Assembly (NCBI GenBank): GCA_026225235.1
Contig: JAMFSK010000128.1
Span: forward strand, 62,001-126,000
Length of the DNA stretch: 64,000 bases
Direction of reading: 5' to 3'
Source: Burkholderiales bacterium
Lineage (GTDB): Bacteria; Pseudomonadota; Gammaproteobacteria; Burkholderiales; Burkholderiaceae
Shown here: piece after piece, positions 10,221 to 20,238 of the stretch
Layout of the letters: each line of letters begins with the position of its first letter
Numbering within the stretch: the first letter of the stretch is position 1
Notes under the pieces: generated by a model
Database searches by the model: none
Seen by the model: only the letters and a program-made list of their open reading frames with translations
Told to the model about the DNA's origin: nothing
Position numbers and translations under genes: made by a program

Positions 10221-12542
10221 ATGGCCAATTCGAAACACGACGCCCGCATCGAGCCTTACACGCATGCGGCAGCGGGCTGGGGTGCGCTCAAGCAGGTCGC
10301 TATCAATCTCGTGCGAGAGCGCGTGCCGGGCGCCAATTACAAGACGTTACTCAAGCAGAACCAGCCCGACGGCTTCGATTGCCCCGGCTGTGCATGGCCC
10401 GATCGCGAACATGCATCGACCTTCGAATTTTGCGAGAACGGCGTCAAGGCCGTCGCAGCCGAAGCGACAAGCAAGCGCGCCACGCCCGATTTGTTCGCCC
10501 GGTATACAGTGGCCGAGCTTATGCAGCAGTCGGACTACGAGCTCGAGTTTCACGGCCGGCTGACCGATCCGCTGGCGTACGATGCGGCCAGCGACAAGTA
10601 TCTGCCGATCGGCTGGGACGAAGCGTTTGCGCTGATCGCCCATCATCTGAAGCAGCTTGACGACCCGAACCAGGCCGCCTTCTATACGTCAGGCCGGGCT
10701 GCCAACGAGGCAGCCTTTCTGTACCAGTTGTTCGTACGGTTGTACGGCACCAATAATTTTCCCGACTGCTCGAACATGTGTCACGAGCCCACCAGCCGCG
10801 GCCTGCCGAAAACGGTCGGCGTCGGCAAGGGCACCGTCACCCTCGACGACTTCGAACACTGCGACACGCTGCTGATCTTCGGCCAGAACCCGGCGACCAA
10901 CCACCCGCGCATGCTCGGCGAGTTGCGCGAGGTCTCCCGGCGCGGGGCAACAATCGTCTCGATCAATCCGCTGCGCGAGCGCGGACTTGAGCGTTTCACG
11001 AGCCCTTCACATCCGAGCGAAATGCTCACGATGTCGAGCACCCCGATCGCCACGGTCTTCGTGCGCCCTAAACTCAGCGGCGACTTCGCCCTGATCAAGG
11101 CGATGGCCAAGTACGTGCTCGAGCGCGATGACGAGGCCGTCGAGAACGGTACCCAGCGCGTGCTCGACACTGGGTTCATCGCTGAACATACGACCGGCTT
11201 CGAGCTCTTCGCGGCCGATCTGCGCGCCGAGGACTGGGATCTGCTGATCGAGGAATCGGGCGTGCCGCGTGAAGAGATCGTCCGCCTCGCGGAGATCTAT
11301 ATCAAGGGCGAACGTGTGATCGTCACGTGGGGAATGGGTCTGACCCAGCACCGCAATGCGGTGTCGACGATCCAGATGTTGTCGAACCTGATGATGATGC
11401 GCGGCAATATCGGCCGCCGCGGTGCCGGCCTGTGCCCGGTGCGCGGCCATTCGAACGTGCAGGGCGACCGGACGATGGGGATCGAGGAGAAGCCTTCGGC
11501 CGCCTTCCTCGACCGTCTCGGCAAGGTCTTCGGCTTCGAGCCGCCACGTGAACATGGCTTTGACGTGGTCGAGACGATCCAGGCGATGCTCGAAGGCAAG
11601 GTCAAGGTATTCGTCGGTCTCGGCGGCAATTTCGCGATCGCCACGCCCGACACGCCGCGCACCTGGGAAGCGCTACGCGCCTGCGCGCTGACGGTCCACA
11701 TCACGACCAAGCTCAACCGAAGTCATCTGATTCACGGCGGCGACGCGCTGATTCTGCCGACGCTCGGCCGCACCGAGATCGACCTCCAGGACGGTGTCGC
11801 TCAGGGCGTAACCGTCGAAGACTCGATGAGCATGGTTCACATCTCCTACGGGATGAACAAGCCTGCCTCGCCGAAGCTGCTGTCGGAAACCGCAATCGTC
11901 GCGCGTATGGCCGAGGCCACCCTCGGCGACGACAAGGTCGACTGGCGCTGGTACGCGCAGGACTATGCGCGGATTCGCGATGCGATTGAACGCGTCATCG
12001 ACGGCTTCGACGATTTCAATGCACGGGTCGCGAAGCCAGGCGGCTTCCATCTCGGCGTCGCCTCGCGCGAACGCGTCTGGAAAACGGCCAGCGGCAAGGC
12101 GCAGTTCATTGCGAATGCGGTCGATACCGATACGCCCCTGCATCGCGCGCGCCAAAAGTACGGCGAGCAGTTGATGACCCTGATGACGACCCGTTCGCAC
12201 GACCAGTACAACACGACGATCTACGGGCCCGATGACCGCTATCGTGGTGTCTATGGGCAACGTCGTGTGGTCTTCATCAATCGGGCCGATCTCGACATGC
12301 TCGGTTTCGCCAACGGCGACTGGGTCGATCTGACCAGTGTCTGGGACGATACCGTCGAGCGCCGTGCCGATGGCTTCATGCTGGTCGAATATGACATCCC
12401 CCGTGGCTGCCTCGGCGCGTATTACCCCGAGACCAATCCGCTCGTGCCGCTCGACAGTTTTGCGATCGGTGCGGGAACGCCCGCATCGAAGTCGATCCCG
12501 GTCCTGCTGAGCCGCTCGCTCAAGGCGCCCCAGGCTCAATGA
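10221..12542 (+). CDS. FdhF/YdeP family molybdopterin oxidoreductase
   Basis: 773 aa; N-terminal DGFDCPGCAWPD, molybdopterin-binding GRAANEAAFLYQLFVRLYGTNNFPDCSNMCHE, RGHSNVQGDRTMGI. Confidence 0.93.
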   Translation: MANSKHDARIEPYTHAAAGWGALKQVAINLVRERVPGANYKTLLKQNQPDGFDCPGCAWPDREHASTFEFCENGVKAVAAEATSKRATPDLFARYTVAELMQQSDYELEFHGRLTDPLAYDAASDKYLPIGWDEAFALIAHHLKQLDDPNQAAFYTSGRAANEAAFLYQLFVRLYGTNNFPDCSNMCHEPTSRGLPKTVGVGKGTVTLDDFEHCDTLLIFGQNPATNHPRMLGELREVSRRGATIVSINPLRERGLERFTSPSHPSEMLTMSSTPIATVFVRPKLSGDFALIKAMAKYVLERDDEAVENGTQRVLDTGFIAEHTTGFELFAADLRAEDWDLLIEESGVPREEIVRLAEIYIKGERVIVTWGMGLTQHRNAVSTIQMLSNLMMMRGNIGRRGAGLCPVRGHSNVQGDRTMGIEEKPSAAFLDRLGKVFGFEPPREHGFDVVETIQAMLEGKVKVFVGLGGNFAIATPDTPRTWEALRACALTVHITTKLNRSHLIHGGDALILPTLGRTEIDLQDGVAQGVTVEDSMSMVHISYGMNKPASPKLLSETAIVARMAEATLGDDKVDWRWYAQDYARIRDAIERVIDGFDDFNARVAKPGGFHLGVASRERVWKTASGKAQFIANAVDTDTPLHRARQKYGEQLMTLMTTRSHDQYNTTIYGPDDRYRGVYGQRRVVFINRADLDMLGFANGDWVDLTSVWDDTVERRADGFMLVEYDIPRGCLGAYYPETNPLVPLDSFAIGAGTPASKSIPVLLSRSLKAPQAQ

Positions 12543-12701
12543 AGCGCTCGCGGCGGGGCCATCTGATCCTTCCGCTGTAACGTTTCAGTCTCGCTTACCG
12601 GGCGGCCCACAAGGCCGCCACGCGGCGGATGCGCTGTCGATCACGGCGCGTCCGCCTATCTCTCCCCTCCCCCTTCTCTTTCTTCGATCCCCTGCCTGCT
12701 T

Positions 12702-14099
12702 TTACAGAGCGCCGTGGTGGGCATGCACGTCTGCGTGCTGATCGAGCAGATGCGCGGTCAACTGAAGCGCTTGATCGCATTGTTCGCGATCAAGCGGCCC
12801 TCCGAGACATAGCCTCACCGCATTGGGTGATTCGAACGTCGTCGAGAACGCCGCGCTCGAGACGACCCCGACACCCTGTGCGCGCAACTGCGAGGCGAAC
12901 TCGCCCGGATGCCAGGGCTCGGGAAGCGGCAGCCACAGATGAAACGCATCGGGATGTGCCTGGTAGTCATGTCCGCGCAGATGCTCGGCCGCGAGCATCT
13001 GCCGCTCGTTCGACTCGGCGCGAATCGCGTTGAGCGCCGCTTCAGCGGTGCCATCGTTGATCCACCGCGTCGCAATCGCATTCGTCACGGGCGAGGCCAT
13101 CACGGTGGTGGCCCGCATCGCCCCGGCGAGTTGCTGGAGGCGGCGGCCGTCCGGCGGCTTCACGTAGGCGACCCGTACCCCCGCGCCCACACACTTCGAG
13201 AACCCCGCGATGTAGTAGGTCAGCTCGGGCGCCAACAACGCAAGCGGCTCGGGCATCTGGCGCGGCAGCATCGCATAGGCGTCATCCTCGATGATCGGCA
13301 CGCTATAACGCAGCGCGACATCGGCCAGCGCCTCGCGACGATGAGACGGAATGGTCGCCGTCGTCGGGTTCAACAGGGTCGGGTTGCAATAGAAGGCCCG
13401 AGGTTGAACGGTCTTGCAGGCGTCTTCGAAGGCAAGCACGCAGGGGCCGTCTTCGTCGAAAGGGAGCGGGTGCAACTTGATTCCCAGTTGCGTCGCGATC
13501 GCCTTGACGCCCGGATAGGTCAGCGCCTCAACACAGAGCACTTCGCCAGGACGCACCAGTTGCGACATCAGGCCAACCAGCACGCTGTGAATCCCCGAGG
13601 CGATCAGGATGTCGTCGGCGTGGATGCCGGGCAGCATCCGGCGCATCCAGCGCGCGCCGGCGGCACGATCGTCCTGACTTCCGCCGAAATCCTGATAGCG
13701 CAGCCACGCATACGGGTCCTGTTCGCGCAGCGCGAGCATCGCGCCCTCGCTGAGCCGGGCGAGTAACTCCGGTTGCCGGGGTTCGGGCGGCAGATTCATG
13801 CTCATTTCGGCCGCCGTGCCTGCGCGTAGCGGCAGGGAGCGACGCCGGCCGCGTACGAAGGTACCCATGCCGCTCTTCGCATCGATCAACCCGCGCCGGC
13901 TTGCCTCCGCGTAGCCACGGGCCACCGTCGTGTAGTTCAGGTTGAGCACGCGCGCCAGCTCGCGCAGCGGCGGCAAGCGGTCGCGTGCGGCGAGCCGGCC
14001 GGTCTCGACGTCTTCGGCAATGAGCTCGGCAATGAGCAAATAGGCCGGACTGCCGCCCGCTTCGATGCGTTGCGTCCAGTGATGCAAAGTTTCAGTCAT
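12702..14099 (-). CDS. MocR-type PLP-dependent transcriptional regulator (GntR HTH plus aminotransferase fold)
   Basis: GntR wHTH (DRLPPLRELARVLNLNYTTVARGYAEASRRGLI) fused to aminotransferase class I/II fold (AGFSKCVGAGVRVAYV). Confidence 0.93.
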   Translation of the reverse strand: MTETLHHWTQRIEAGGSPAYLLIAELIAEDVETGRLAARDRLPPLRELARVLNLNYTTVARGYAEASRRGLIDAKSGMGTFVRGRRRSLPLRAGTAAEMSMNLPPEPRQPELLARLSEGAMLALREQDPYAWLRYQDFGGSQDDRAAGARWMRRMLPGIHADDILIASGIHSVLVGLMSQLVRPGEVLCVEALTYPGVKAIATQLGIKLHPLPFDEDGPCVLAFEDACKTVQPRAFYCNPTLLNPTTATIPSHRREALADVALRYSVPIIEDDAYAMLPRQMPEPLALLAPELTYYIAGFSKCVGAGVRVAYVKPPDGRRLQQLAGAMRATTVMASPVTNAIATRWINDGTAEAALNAIRAESNERQMLAAEHLRGHDYQAHPDAFHLWLPLPEPWHPGEFASQLRAQGVGVVSSAAFSTTFESPNAVRLCLGGPLDREQCDQALQLTAHLLDQHADVHAHHGAL

Positions 14100-14459
14100 G
14101 TCTCGGTCCTGGCGAATCAAAGATGCCAATCAAAGGGTTTGATCGCATCCCGTGTCGCCGTTGATCGCATGCTTCATGCCACCGGGCGCCCCGCTTTGAG
14201 ACGCGGCGGCCTCGCTTCGCCCTCGCCCCGCGAGGCATTGCGAGCCGATCAAACGCCTGTCAGACACGCACCTTGACCTCGCATGACGCCCCCTTCCTGT
14301 GCGGGCGTGCCTGCGATCGCTTGCATCGCTGCGCCATCGGAGTGCGCCCGTTTGCTGGCCCCATGACGCGAGGGTCGCCGACTCAAGCAGAGGCGATGCC
14401 ACCACGCGGTTTTGCCTGCTCCATGATCGGAGGTTGATCGCATCCCCTGCGATCAGTGA

Positions 14460-14474
14460 TGGCATGCTCCTCGC
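14460..14474 (+). promoter_or_regulatory. Putative sigma54 promoter of the Nit1C operon
   Basis: TGGCATGCTCCTCGC has GG-N10-GC spacing, close to TGGCAY-N5-TTGC, about 70 nt upstream of the first ATG. Confidence 0.45.
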
Positions 14475-14542
14475 GAGACAGGGCACGTGTGATCCGCTCG
14501 CGCCATCCGGTCGAGCCCCCGTTGACCTTACGGAGAACCGCA

Positions 14543-15025
14543 ATGCCAGCTGTTACTCATGCCGCCCACCAGAAAGGCGACTTTCTCGTCGACTACGAAG
14601 AGAAAGTATTCGAAGACGTCAAAGCACAACCCGGCGAGAAAGCCCTCGTCACCTTCCACACTGTCGCATTCGAAGGTTCGATCGGCTTCGTCAACTTGCT
14701 TCAGGCGACGCGCCTGCTGCGCAAGGGCTTCGAGACCTCGATCCTGCTCTATGGGCCTGGCGTCACACTCGGTGTCCAGCGCGGCTTCCCGACGTTGGGT
14801 GACGAAGCCTTCCCCGGCCATCTGAACTTCAACAAGCAGATCGTCAAGTTCATGGAGGAAGGCGGCAAGGTCTACGCCTGCCGCTTCGCGCTGCAGGCCC
14901 TGTACGGCCACGGCGAGCCTTCGCTGATCGAAGGCATCACGCCAATCAATCCGCTTGACGTGCTCGACCTGGTGCTGCTGCACCGGCGCGACAACGCGTT
15001 CATCCTCGATACCTGGACCCTCTGA
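14543..15025 (+). CDS. MSMEG_0572/Sll0783 family nitrogen starvation response protein
   Basis: [74 protein letters not shown]; first gene of a Nit1C-type cluster. Confidence 0.93.
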   Translation: MPAVTHAAHQKGDFLVDYEEKVFEDVKAQPGEKALVTFHTVAFEGSIGFVNLLQATRLLRKGFETSILLYGPGVTLGVQRGFPTLGDEAFPGHLNFNKQIVKFMEEGGKVYACRFALQALYGHGEPSLIEGITPINPLDVLDLVLLHRRDNAFILDTWTL

Positions 15026-15043
15026 CGCAAGGCGGGCATCCTC

Positions 15044-16102
15044 ATGGCCTCATCTCGTATGGTTCGCGCCGCCGCTGTCCAGATCTCACCGGACTTCGAC
15101 GCGCCCGACGGCACCCTCAACAAGGTCTGCGAAGCGATCGACGAAGCCGCCGCGCGCGGCGCGCAGATCGTCGTGTTTCCTGAAACGTTCGTGCCCTACT
15201 ACCCGTACTTCTCGTTCGTGCGGCCGCCGGTCGCCGCGGGGGCGGACCATATGCGGCTCTATGAGCGCGCCGTGACGGTGCCCGGCCCGGTTACACAAGC
15301 GGTGGCCGAACGCGCGCGTGCGCGCGGTGTGGTCGTGGTGCTCGGCGTCAACGAGCGCGACTACGGCAGCCTGTACAACACGCAACTGATCTTCGATGCA
15401 AACGGAGCGCTCGCGCTCAAGCGGCGCAAGCTCACCCCGACGTATCACGAACGCATGATCTGGGGCCAGGGCGATGGATCGGGTCTCAAGGTAGTGGAAA
15501 CGGCCGTAGGGCGTGTCGGTGCGCTCGCCTGCTGGGAGCACTACAACCCACTCGCCCGCTACGCGCTGATGGCCGCCCACGAAGAAATTCATTGCAGCCA
15601 GTTTCCCGGTTCGCTGGTCGGACCGATCTTTGCCGACCAGATCGAAGTCACCATTCGCCACCATGCACTCGAGTCGGGTTGCTTCGTGGTCAACTCGACG
15701 GGCTGGCTCAGCGACGCGCAGATCCAGGCGATTACGCCCGATACCGGCTTGCAGCGCGCGCTACGCGGCGGCTGCCACACCGCCATCATTTCGCCCGAAG
15801 GCCAGCATCTGGCGCCACCGCTGACTGAAGGCGAAGGCATGGTCGTCGCGGATCTCGACATGTCGCTGATTACCAAGCGCAAACGCATGATGGACTCGGT
15901 CGGTCACTACGCGCGGCCCGAACTGCTGAGTCTCGCGATCAACGATCGCCCCGCCACGCCGACGTTTCCAATGCAGGACCCCACCGCTAACCATGAAGGG
16001 ATCCACGATGAGCCAAGCCACGTCCTCGCTGCCAGTCGAACCAACGCTGAGCAACCGGCAACTGATGACCGAGTTGCAGTCTTCCGGGCTGCGGCTGGTT
16101 GA
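15044..16102 (+). CDS. Nit1C-type nitrilase (carbon-nitrogen hydrolase)
   Basis: Catalytic triad context [14 protein letters not shown] (E), [12 protein letters not shown] (K), ACWEHYNP (C). Confidence 0.95.
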   Translation: MASSRMVRAAAVQISPDFDAPDGTLNKVCEAIDEAAARGAQIVVFPETFVPYYPYFSFVRPPVAAGADHMRLYERAVTVPGPVTQAVAERARARGVVVVLGVNERDYGSLYNTQLIFDANGALALKRRKLTPTYHERMIWGQGDGSGLKVVETAVGRVGALACWEHYNPLARYALMAAHEEIHCSQFPGSLVGPIFADQIEVTIRHHALESGCFVVNSTGWLSDAQIQAITPDTGLQRALRGGCHTAIISPEGQHLAPPLTEGEGMVVADLDMSLITKRKRMMDSVGHYARPELLSLAINDRPATPTFPMQDPTANHEGIHDEPSHVLAASRTNAEQPATDDRVAVFRAAAG

Positions 16103-17135
16103 TCCGGATGCGGGTGCCCCGAGCCGTCGTGGTGGAGCGGGTCCTTCGGATCACAAGGCGGTGACGATCGCCGGACGGACCTTCATGGTGCCGGTCCATA
16201 CCTCGACGGCGTGGAGTTCACCGTATGTCGCGCAGCCCCTCGACGCGTCGGGACGCAGTACGCTGATGCGCGGCACGATCCCGATCGCGACGATCGAATT
16301 TCCAAAGCAACCCCGCTTCTATCGCCTGCAGACCTTCGACGGTGTGCCGTACTCGCATATCGCCACGCTGCACAGCGCCGATGTGCTCGCGACCACAGTA
16401 CTGCAAACCTGCATCCGCTACGAGAGCCGTCGCAAGGCCTGCCAATTCTGCTCGATCGGACAGTCCCTCGCGGCGGGTCGCACGATCGCCCGCAAGACCC
16501 CTGAGCAGCTCGCGGAGGTCGCACGGGCGGCGGTGCTGCTCGACGGCGTCAAACATATGGTGCTGACGACGGGTACGCCGAACGCGACGGATCGCGGCGC
16601 AGCGATCCTCGCCGAGAGTGCGTTTGCAATCAAGGCTGCGGTTGACCTGCCGATCCAGGGCCAATGCGAGCCGCCTGACGACGACGTCTGGTTCGCACGG
16701 ATGAAGAACGCGGGCATCGACACCTTAGGTATGCATCTCGAGGCCGTGACGCCCGAAGTGCGCGCGCGGATCATGCCGGGCAAGGCGACCGTGCCTGTCG
16801 AACGCTACCTCGATGCGTTCAAGGCAGCGGTCGAGGTGTTCGGCTGGGGTCAGGTCAGCACCTACATCCTCGCCGGTCTGGGCGATACGCCCGAAGCGAT
16901 CCTGAAGATGAGCGAGCAACTGATCGCGCTGGGCGTCTATCCCTTCGTCGTGCCCTTTGTGCCGATCAGCGGAACGCCGCTCGAAAGCCATCCCGCACCC
17001 GCACCGGAATTCATGAAGTCGATCCTGCAACCGCTCGGCGGCATGCTTAACCGTGCTTCCTTGCGCTCGGCCGACATCAAGGCGGGCTGCGGCAAGTGCG
17101 GCGCATGTTCGTCGCTCGCCATGTACGAGGACTGA
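16008..17135 (+). CDS. MSMEG_0568 family radical SAM protein
   Basis: [21 protein letters not shown] cysteine motif; C-terminal [10 protein letters not shown]; position in the cluster. Confidence 0.92.
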   Translation: MSQATSSLPVEPTLSNRQLMTELQSSGLRLVDPDAGAPSRRGGAGPSDHKAVTIAGRTFMVPVHTSTAWSSPYVAQPLDASGRSTLMRGTIPIATIEFPKQPRFYRLQTFDGVPYSHIATLHSADVLATTVLQTCIRYESRRKACQFCSIGQSLAAGRTIARKTPEQLAEVARAAVLLDGVKHMVLTTGTPNATDRGAAILAESAFAIKAAVDLPIQGQCEPPDDDVWFARMKNAGIDTLGMHLEAVTPEVRARIMPGKATVPVERYLDAFKAAVEVFGWGQVSTYILAGLGDTPEAILKMSEQLIALGVYPFVVPFVPISGTPLESHPAPAPEFMKSILQPLGGMLNRASLRSADIKAGCGKCGACSSLAMYED

Positions 17136-17136
17136 T

Positions 17137-17697
17137 ATGTACTGTGACCTGCCCGCCGTTTTCGTGCCTTCGGAATACCGCGTCAAGCAGGCGACGCAGA
17201 GATGGGAATTTGCCCAAGCGTATGGGCTGCGGCGCGAGGTGTTTTGCGTCGAGCAGCGCGTGTTCGAAAGCGACGATCGTGACGAGATCGACACCCATGC
17301 AAGGCTGCTGGTTGCGCTTGCCTGCGTGGGAGGCACACCCGATCAGGTGGTGGGCACAGTGCGTATTCACGAAGCGTCGCCCGGCGTCTGGTGGGGCTCG
17401 CGGCTCGCGGTACATCGTGCGTTCCGGCGGCATGTGGGGCTTGGCACGACCCTGATTCATCTCGCAGTCGGCACCGCACGCGCGCATGGTTGCGACACCT
17501 TCTTTGCCCATGTGCAGAAGCAGAACGCCGAACTGTTCAAGCGCCTTCACTGGAACTGGCTCGCAGACGAAATGCTGTGCGACCGGCCGCACTGCCTGAT
17601 GTCGGCGGAGGTCGACTGGTATGCTCCGTGCCACGACCCGGAGTGGGGACTGGCGGCGGGCGTGACGGCCCCCGTCGCCTTGGGAGTGCCCGCATGA
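17137..17697 (+). CDS. MSMEG_0567/Sll0786 family GNAT N-acetyltransferase
   Basis: GNAT fold (VVGTVRIHEASPGVWWGSRLAVHRAFRRHVGLGTTLI) and cluster position. Confidence 0.92.
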   Translation: MYCDLPAVFVPSEYRVKQATQRWEFAQAYGLRREVFCVEQRVFESDDRDEIDTHARLLVALACVGGTPDQVVGTVRIHEASPGVWWGSRLAVHRAFRRHVGLGTTLIHLAVGTARAHGCDTFFAHVQKQNAELFKRLHWNWLADEMLCDRPHCLMSAEVDWYAPCHDPEWGLAAGVTAPVALGVPA

Positions 17698-18728
17698 ATG
17701 CCTGTGACCTCGCCACCGCGCTGCGCGAGACGCGCGGCTTCGCGCACAAGCGCGATATCCACGGCGTACTCGATGCCCTCGCCGGCGCCTTGCCGGGGGG
17801 CTTGCAAGACATGCGTCAGACGGTCGCGATCGGCGACGATTGCGCAGCGATTCCCGATCCCTCGGGCCACGGCTATCTGCTGTTTGCGATCGAAGGTTTT
17901 GTCGAAGACTTTGTGAAGGCCATGCCCTGGTTTGCCGGTTATTGCGGCGTCATGGTCAACGTCAGCGATATCTACGCCATGGGCGGCCGGCCGATCGCCA
18001 TCGTCGATGCGCTATGGAGCGACGGTCTGAATGGCGCCACGCCCGTTTTGCAAGGACTCGCTGAAGCCTCGGCGCGCTATGGCGTGCCGATCGTCGGCGG
18101 CCACAGCAACAACCGCAGCGATCGCGGCCAGCTCGCCGTCGCGATCCTCGGGCGCGCCGAACGCCTGTTGACGAGTTTCGATGCGCAGCCCGGCGACAAA
18201 CTGGTGTACGCGATCGATCTGCGCGGCGCTTACCAGGAGCCCTATGCATACTGGAACGCATCGACTGAGGCACCGGCAGAACGACTGCGTGGCGACCTTG
18301 AGGTCCTCCCCTTGCTTGCGGAAGGTGGCCTATGCGATGCAGGCAAGGACATCAGCATGGCGGGCGCGGTCGGCACCGCACTGATGCTGCTCGAAGCCTC
18401 CGGCTGCGGCGCGACAATCGATGCCGACGCCATCCCCAGGCCCCTCGGCGTGCCGATGCTGCGCTGGCTCACTTCATTTCCGAGCTACGGCTTCGTGCTT
18501 AGCGTGCGGCCCGAGCGGTGCGCCGCCGTGCTCGAGCGGTTCACGGAGCGTGGTATTGCTTGTGCGGTGGCGGGTGAGGTCGACGCGTCGACACGTGTCA
18601 TGCTCCAGACGCAGCGCGAATCCGCCTTGCTCTGGGAATTCGACAAGGCACCATTTATCGGCGCAGGCCCCGCAAGACACACGGAGTCCGTCGACACGCT
18701 TGCCTCGAACGGGTGCGCCCATGTCTGA
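17694..18728 (+). CDS. Sll0787 family AIR synthase-like protein
   Basis: IGDDCAAIPD, VNVSDIYAMGGRPIAIVDALW and AGKDISMAGAVGTALMLLEASGCGA as in PurM-like proteins; ATGA overlap with the GNAT gene. Confidence 0.93.
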   Translation: MNACDLATALRETRGFAHKRDIHGVLDALAGALPGGLQDMRQTVAIGDDCAAIPDPSGHGYLLFAIEGFVEDFVKAMPWFAGYCGVMVNVSDIYAMGGRPIAIVDALWSDGLNGATPVLQGLAEASARYGVPIVGGHSNNRSDRGQLAVAILGRAERLLTSFDAQPGDKLVYAIDLRGAYQEPYAYWNASTEAPAERLRGDLEVLPLLAEGGLCDAGKDISMAGAVGTALMLLEASGCGATIDADAIPRPLGVPMLRWLTSFPSYGFVLSVRPERCAAVLERFTERGIACAVAGEVDASTRVMLQTQRESALLWEFDKAPFIGAGPARHTESVDTLASNGCAHV

Positions 18729-19869
18729 AGCCTCGTTGGCCATCGGGCTGCTCACACATTCGGTCAATCCGCGCGGCGGAGTGGTGCACTCGCTTTCACT
18801 CGCCGAAGCACTTGCTGCGCAGGGGCACGATGTCACCTTGTTCGTGCCGGCTCGACCGGGGGAGCAACTGTTTCGTCCGGCGAAGTGCGAGGTCGCGTAC
18901 GTGCCTGTGAAAGGTCCCGAGCACGACATCGTCTCGATGGTCGAGAGCCGGATCGACGCCTACTTCATGCATCTGGAAGCGCTGCTCCGCTCACGCCGTT
19001 TCGATATCCTGCACGCGCAGGACAGTATCAGCGGCAATGCGCTCGCGACGCTGCGCGCGAGCGGCGCGATCGAACACTATGCGCGCACGGTTCATCATCT
19101 CGACGAGTTTGACGATCCGCGACTGACGGCTTACCAGCTACGTGCGTTTGTCGAAGCAGATCAACTGATGTGCGTAAGCCACCTGTGGTGCCAGCACCTG
19201 AATGACGTCTATGGTCTCCATGCTACTCAGATTCAGAACGGCGTGGATACCGTGCGCTTCACGCCGCTCGCCTCTGCTCAAGACAACGAAGTCGCAGTGC
19301 GTCTGGGGCTCGGCAATGGTCCCGTCGTGGTATCGGTCGGCGGCATCGAAGCCCGCAAGAACACGGTTCGCTTGCTTGAAGGATTTCTCGAATTCCGTCG
19401 CACCCACGTGAACGCTCAGTTGCTCATCGCGGGCGGCGCGAGTCTGCTCGATCACGATGAATACAGCCGCACCTTTCATGCGCTTGCGCTGGCCGCCGGC
19501 CTGAATGAACAGACATTGAAGATCCTCGGCAAGGTTGCGGATGACGATATGCCTTCGCTTTTGCGTCTTGCCGACGTCGTGGCGATGCCCTCGATCCGCG
19601 AAGGCTTCGGCCTGGTCGCGCTCGAAGCGATCGCCAGCGGGACGGCCGCGCTTGTCTCGCGTATCGCGCCCTTCACCGAACATCTCGGCGAGGCCGACTG
19701 CGTGTTTGTCGACCCTTTCGACCCCGCGTCGATTGCCAAGGGTCTGTCGACTGCACTGTCGTTTCACGCCGATCACGCCTCGATTCCCGCGCGATTCTCC
19801 TGGGCTGCCAGCGCGGCCCGGCACGCGCACCTTTACCGCACCCTGTTGACTCAGCCGGAGCTGAACTGA
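18721..19869 (+). CDS. MSMEG_0565 family glycosyltransferase (GT4-like)
   Basis: MSEASLAIGLLTHSVNPRGGVVHSLSLAEALA...; C-terminal IREGFGLVALEAIASGTAAL. Confidence 0.93.
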   Translation: MSEASLAIGLLTHSVNPRGGVVHSLSLAEALAAQGHDVTLFVPARPGEQLFRPAKCEVAYVPVKGPEHDIVSMVESRIDAYFMHLEALLRSRRFDILHAQDSISGNALATLRASGAIEHYARTVHHLDEFDDPRLTAYQLRAFVEADQLMCVSHLWCQHLNDVYGLHATQIQNGVDTVRFTPLASAQDNEVAVRLGLGNGPVVVSVGGIEARKNTVRLLEGFLEFRRTHVNAQLLIAGGASLLDHDEYSRTFHALALAAGLNEQTLKILGKVADDDMPSLLRLADVVAMPSIREGFGLVALEAIASGTAALVSRIAPFTEHLGEADCVFVDPFDPASIAKGLSTALSFHADHASIPARFSWAASAARHAHLYRTLLTQPELN

Positions 19870-20162
19870 TGCCCGCGATGCGCTTTTATGTCCGTTGGCC
19901 CGACGGCCACACCAGCGACTGCTATTCGCCGTCCCTCGTGATCAAGGACTTTTTCTCGGTCGGCCACGCCTATGCGCTGCCCGATTTCCTCACGCGCGTA
20001 CGCGATGCGTACCAGATCGCCAATGAGCGCGTGCGAGAGAAATACGGCTTCACCTGTTCACAAGCAGGCGCCCAGCTCGATGAAATCGAAACGATCGCGG
20101 CCCGTTTTGCCAACGCGGACAACGCCGAAGTTGCCGTTGTCGAATTTTCCGAGCCGGGCTGA
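19869..20162 (+). CDS. MSMEG_0570 family nitrogen starvation response protein
   Basis: MPAMRFYVRWPDGHTSDCYSPSLVIKDFFSVGHAY; overlaps the upstream stop codon; cluster position. Confidence 0.9.
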   Translation: MPAMRFYVRWPDGHTSDCYSPSLVIKDFFSVGHAYALPDFLTRVRDAYQIANERVREKYGFTCSQAGAQLDEIETIAARFANADNAEVAVVEFSEPG

Positions 20163-20238
20163 CGTCCGGTTGAACGCAAGCCGCTGCCCCGGCTGTGCCT
20201 GAACGACGGGTGTGCCCGTCTCTGCAAGGATCACCATC

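Noticed and set aside
12595-12630. GGCGGCC-CACAA-GGCCGCC hairpin between YdeP and MocR ends
   Set aside because: Perfect stem but no T-tract; could be a weak terminator, not strong enough to list.
14320-14365. Possible NtrC palindrome (TGCGCCATCGGAGTGCGCC) upstream of Nit1C
   Set aside because: Poor match to TGCACC-N5-GGTGCA; GC-rich chance palindromes are common here.
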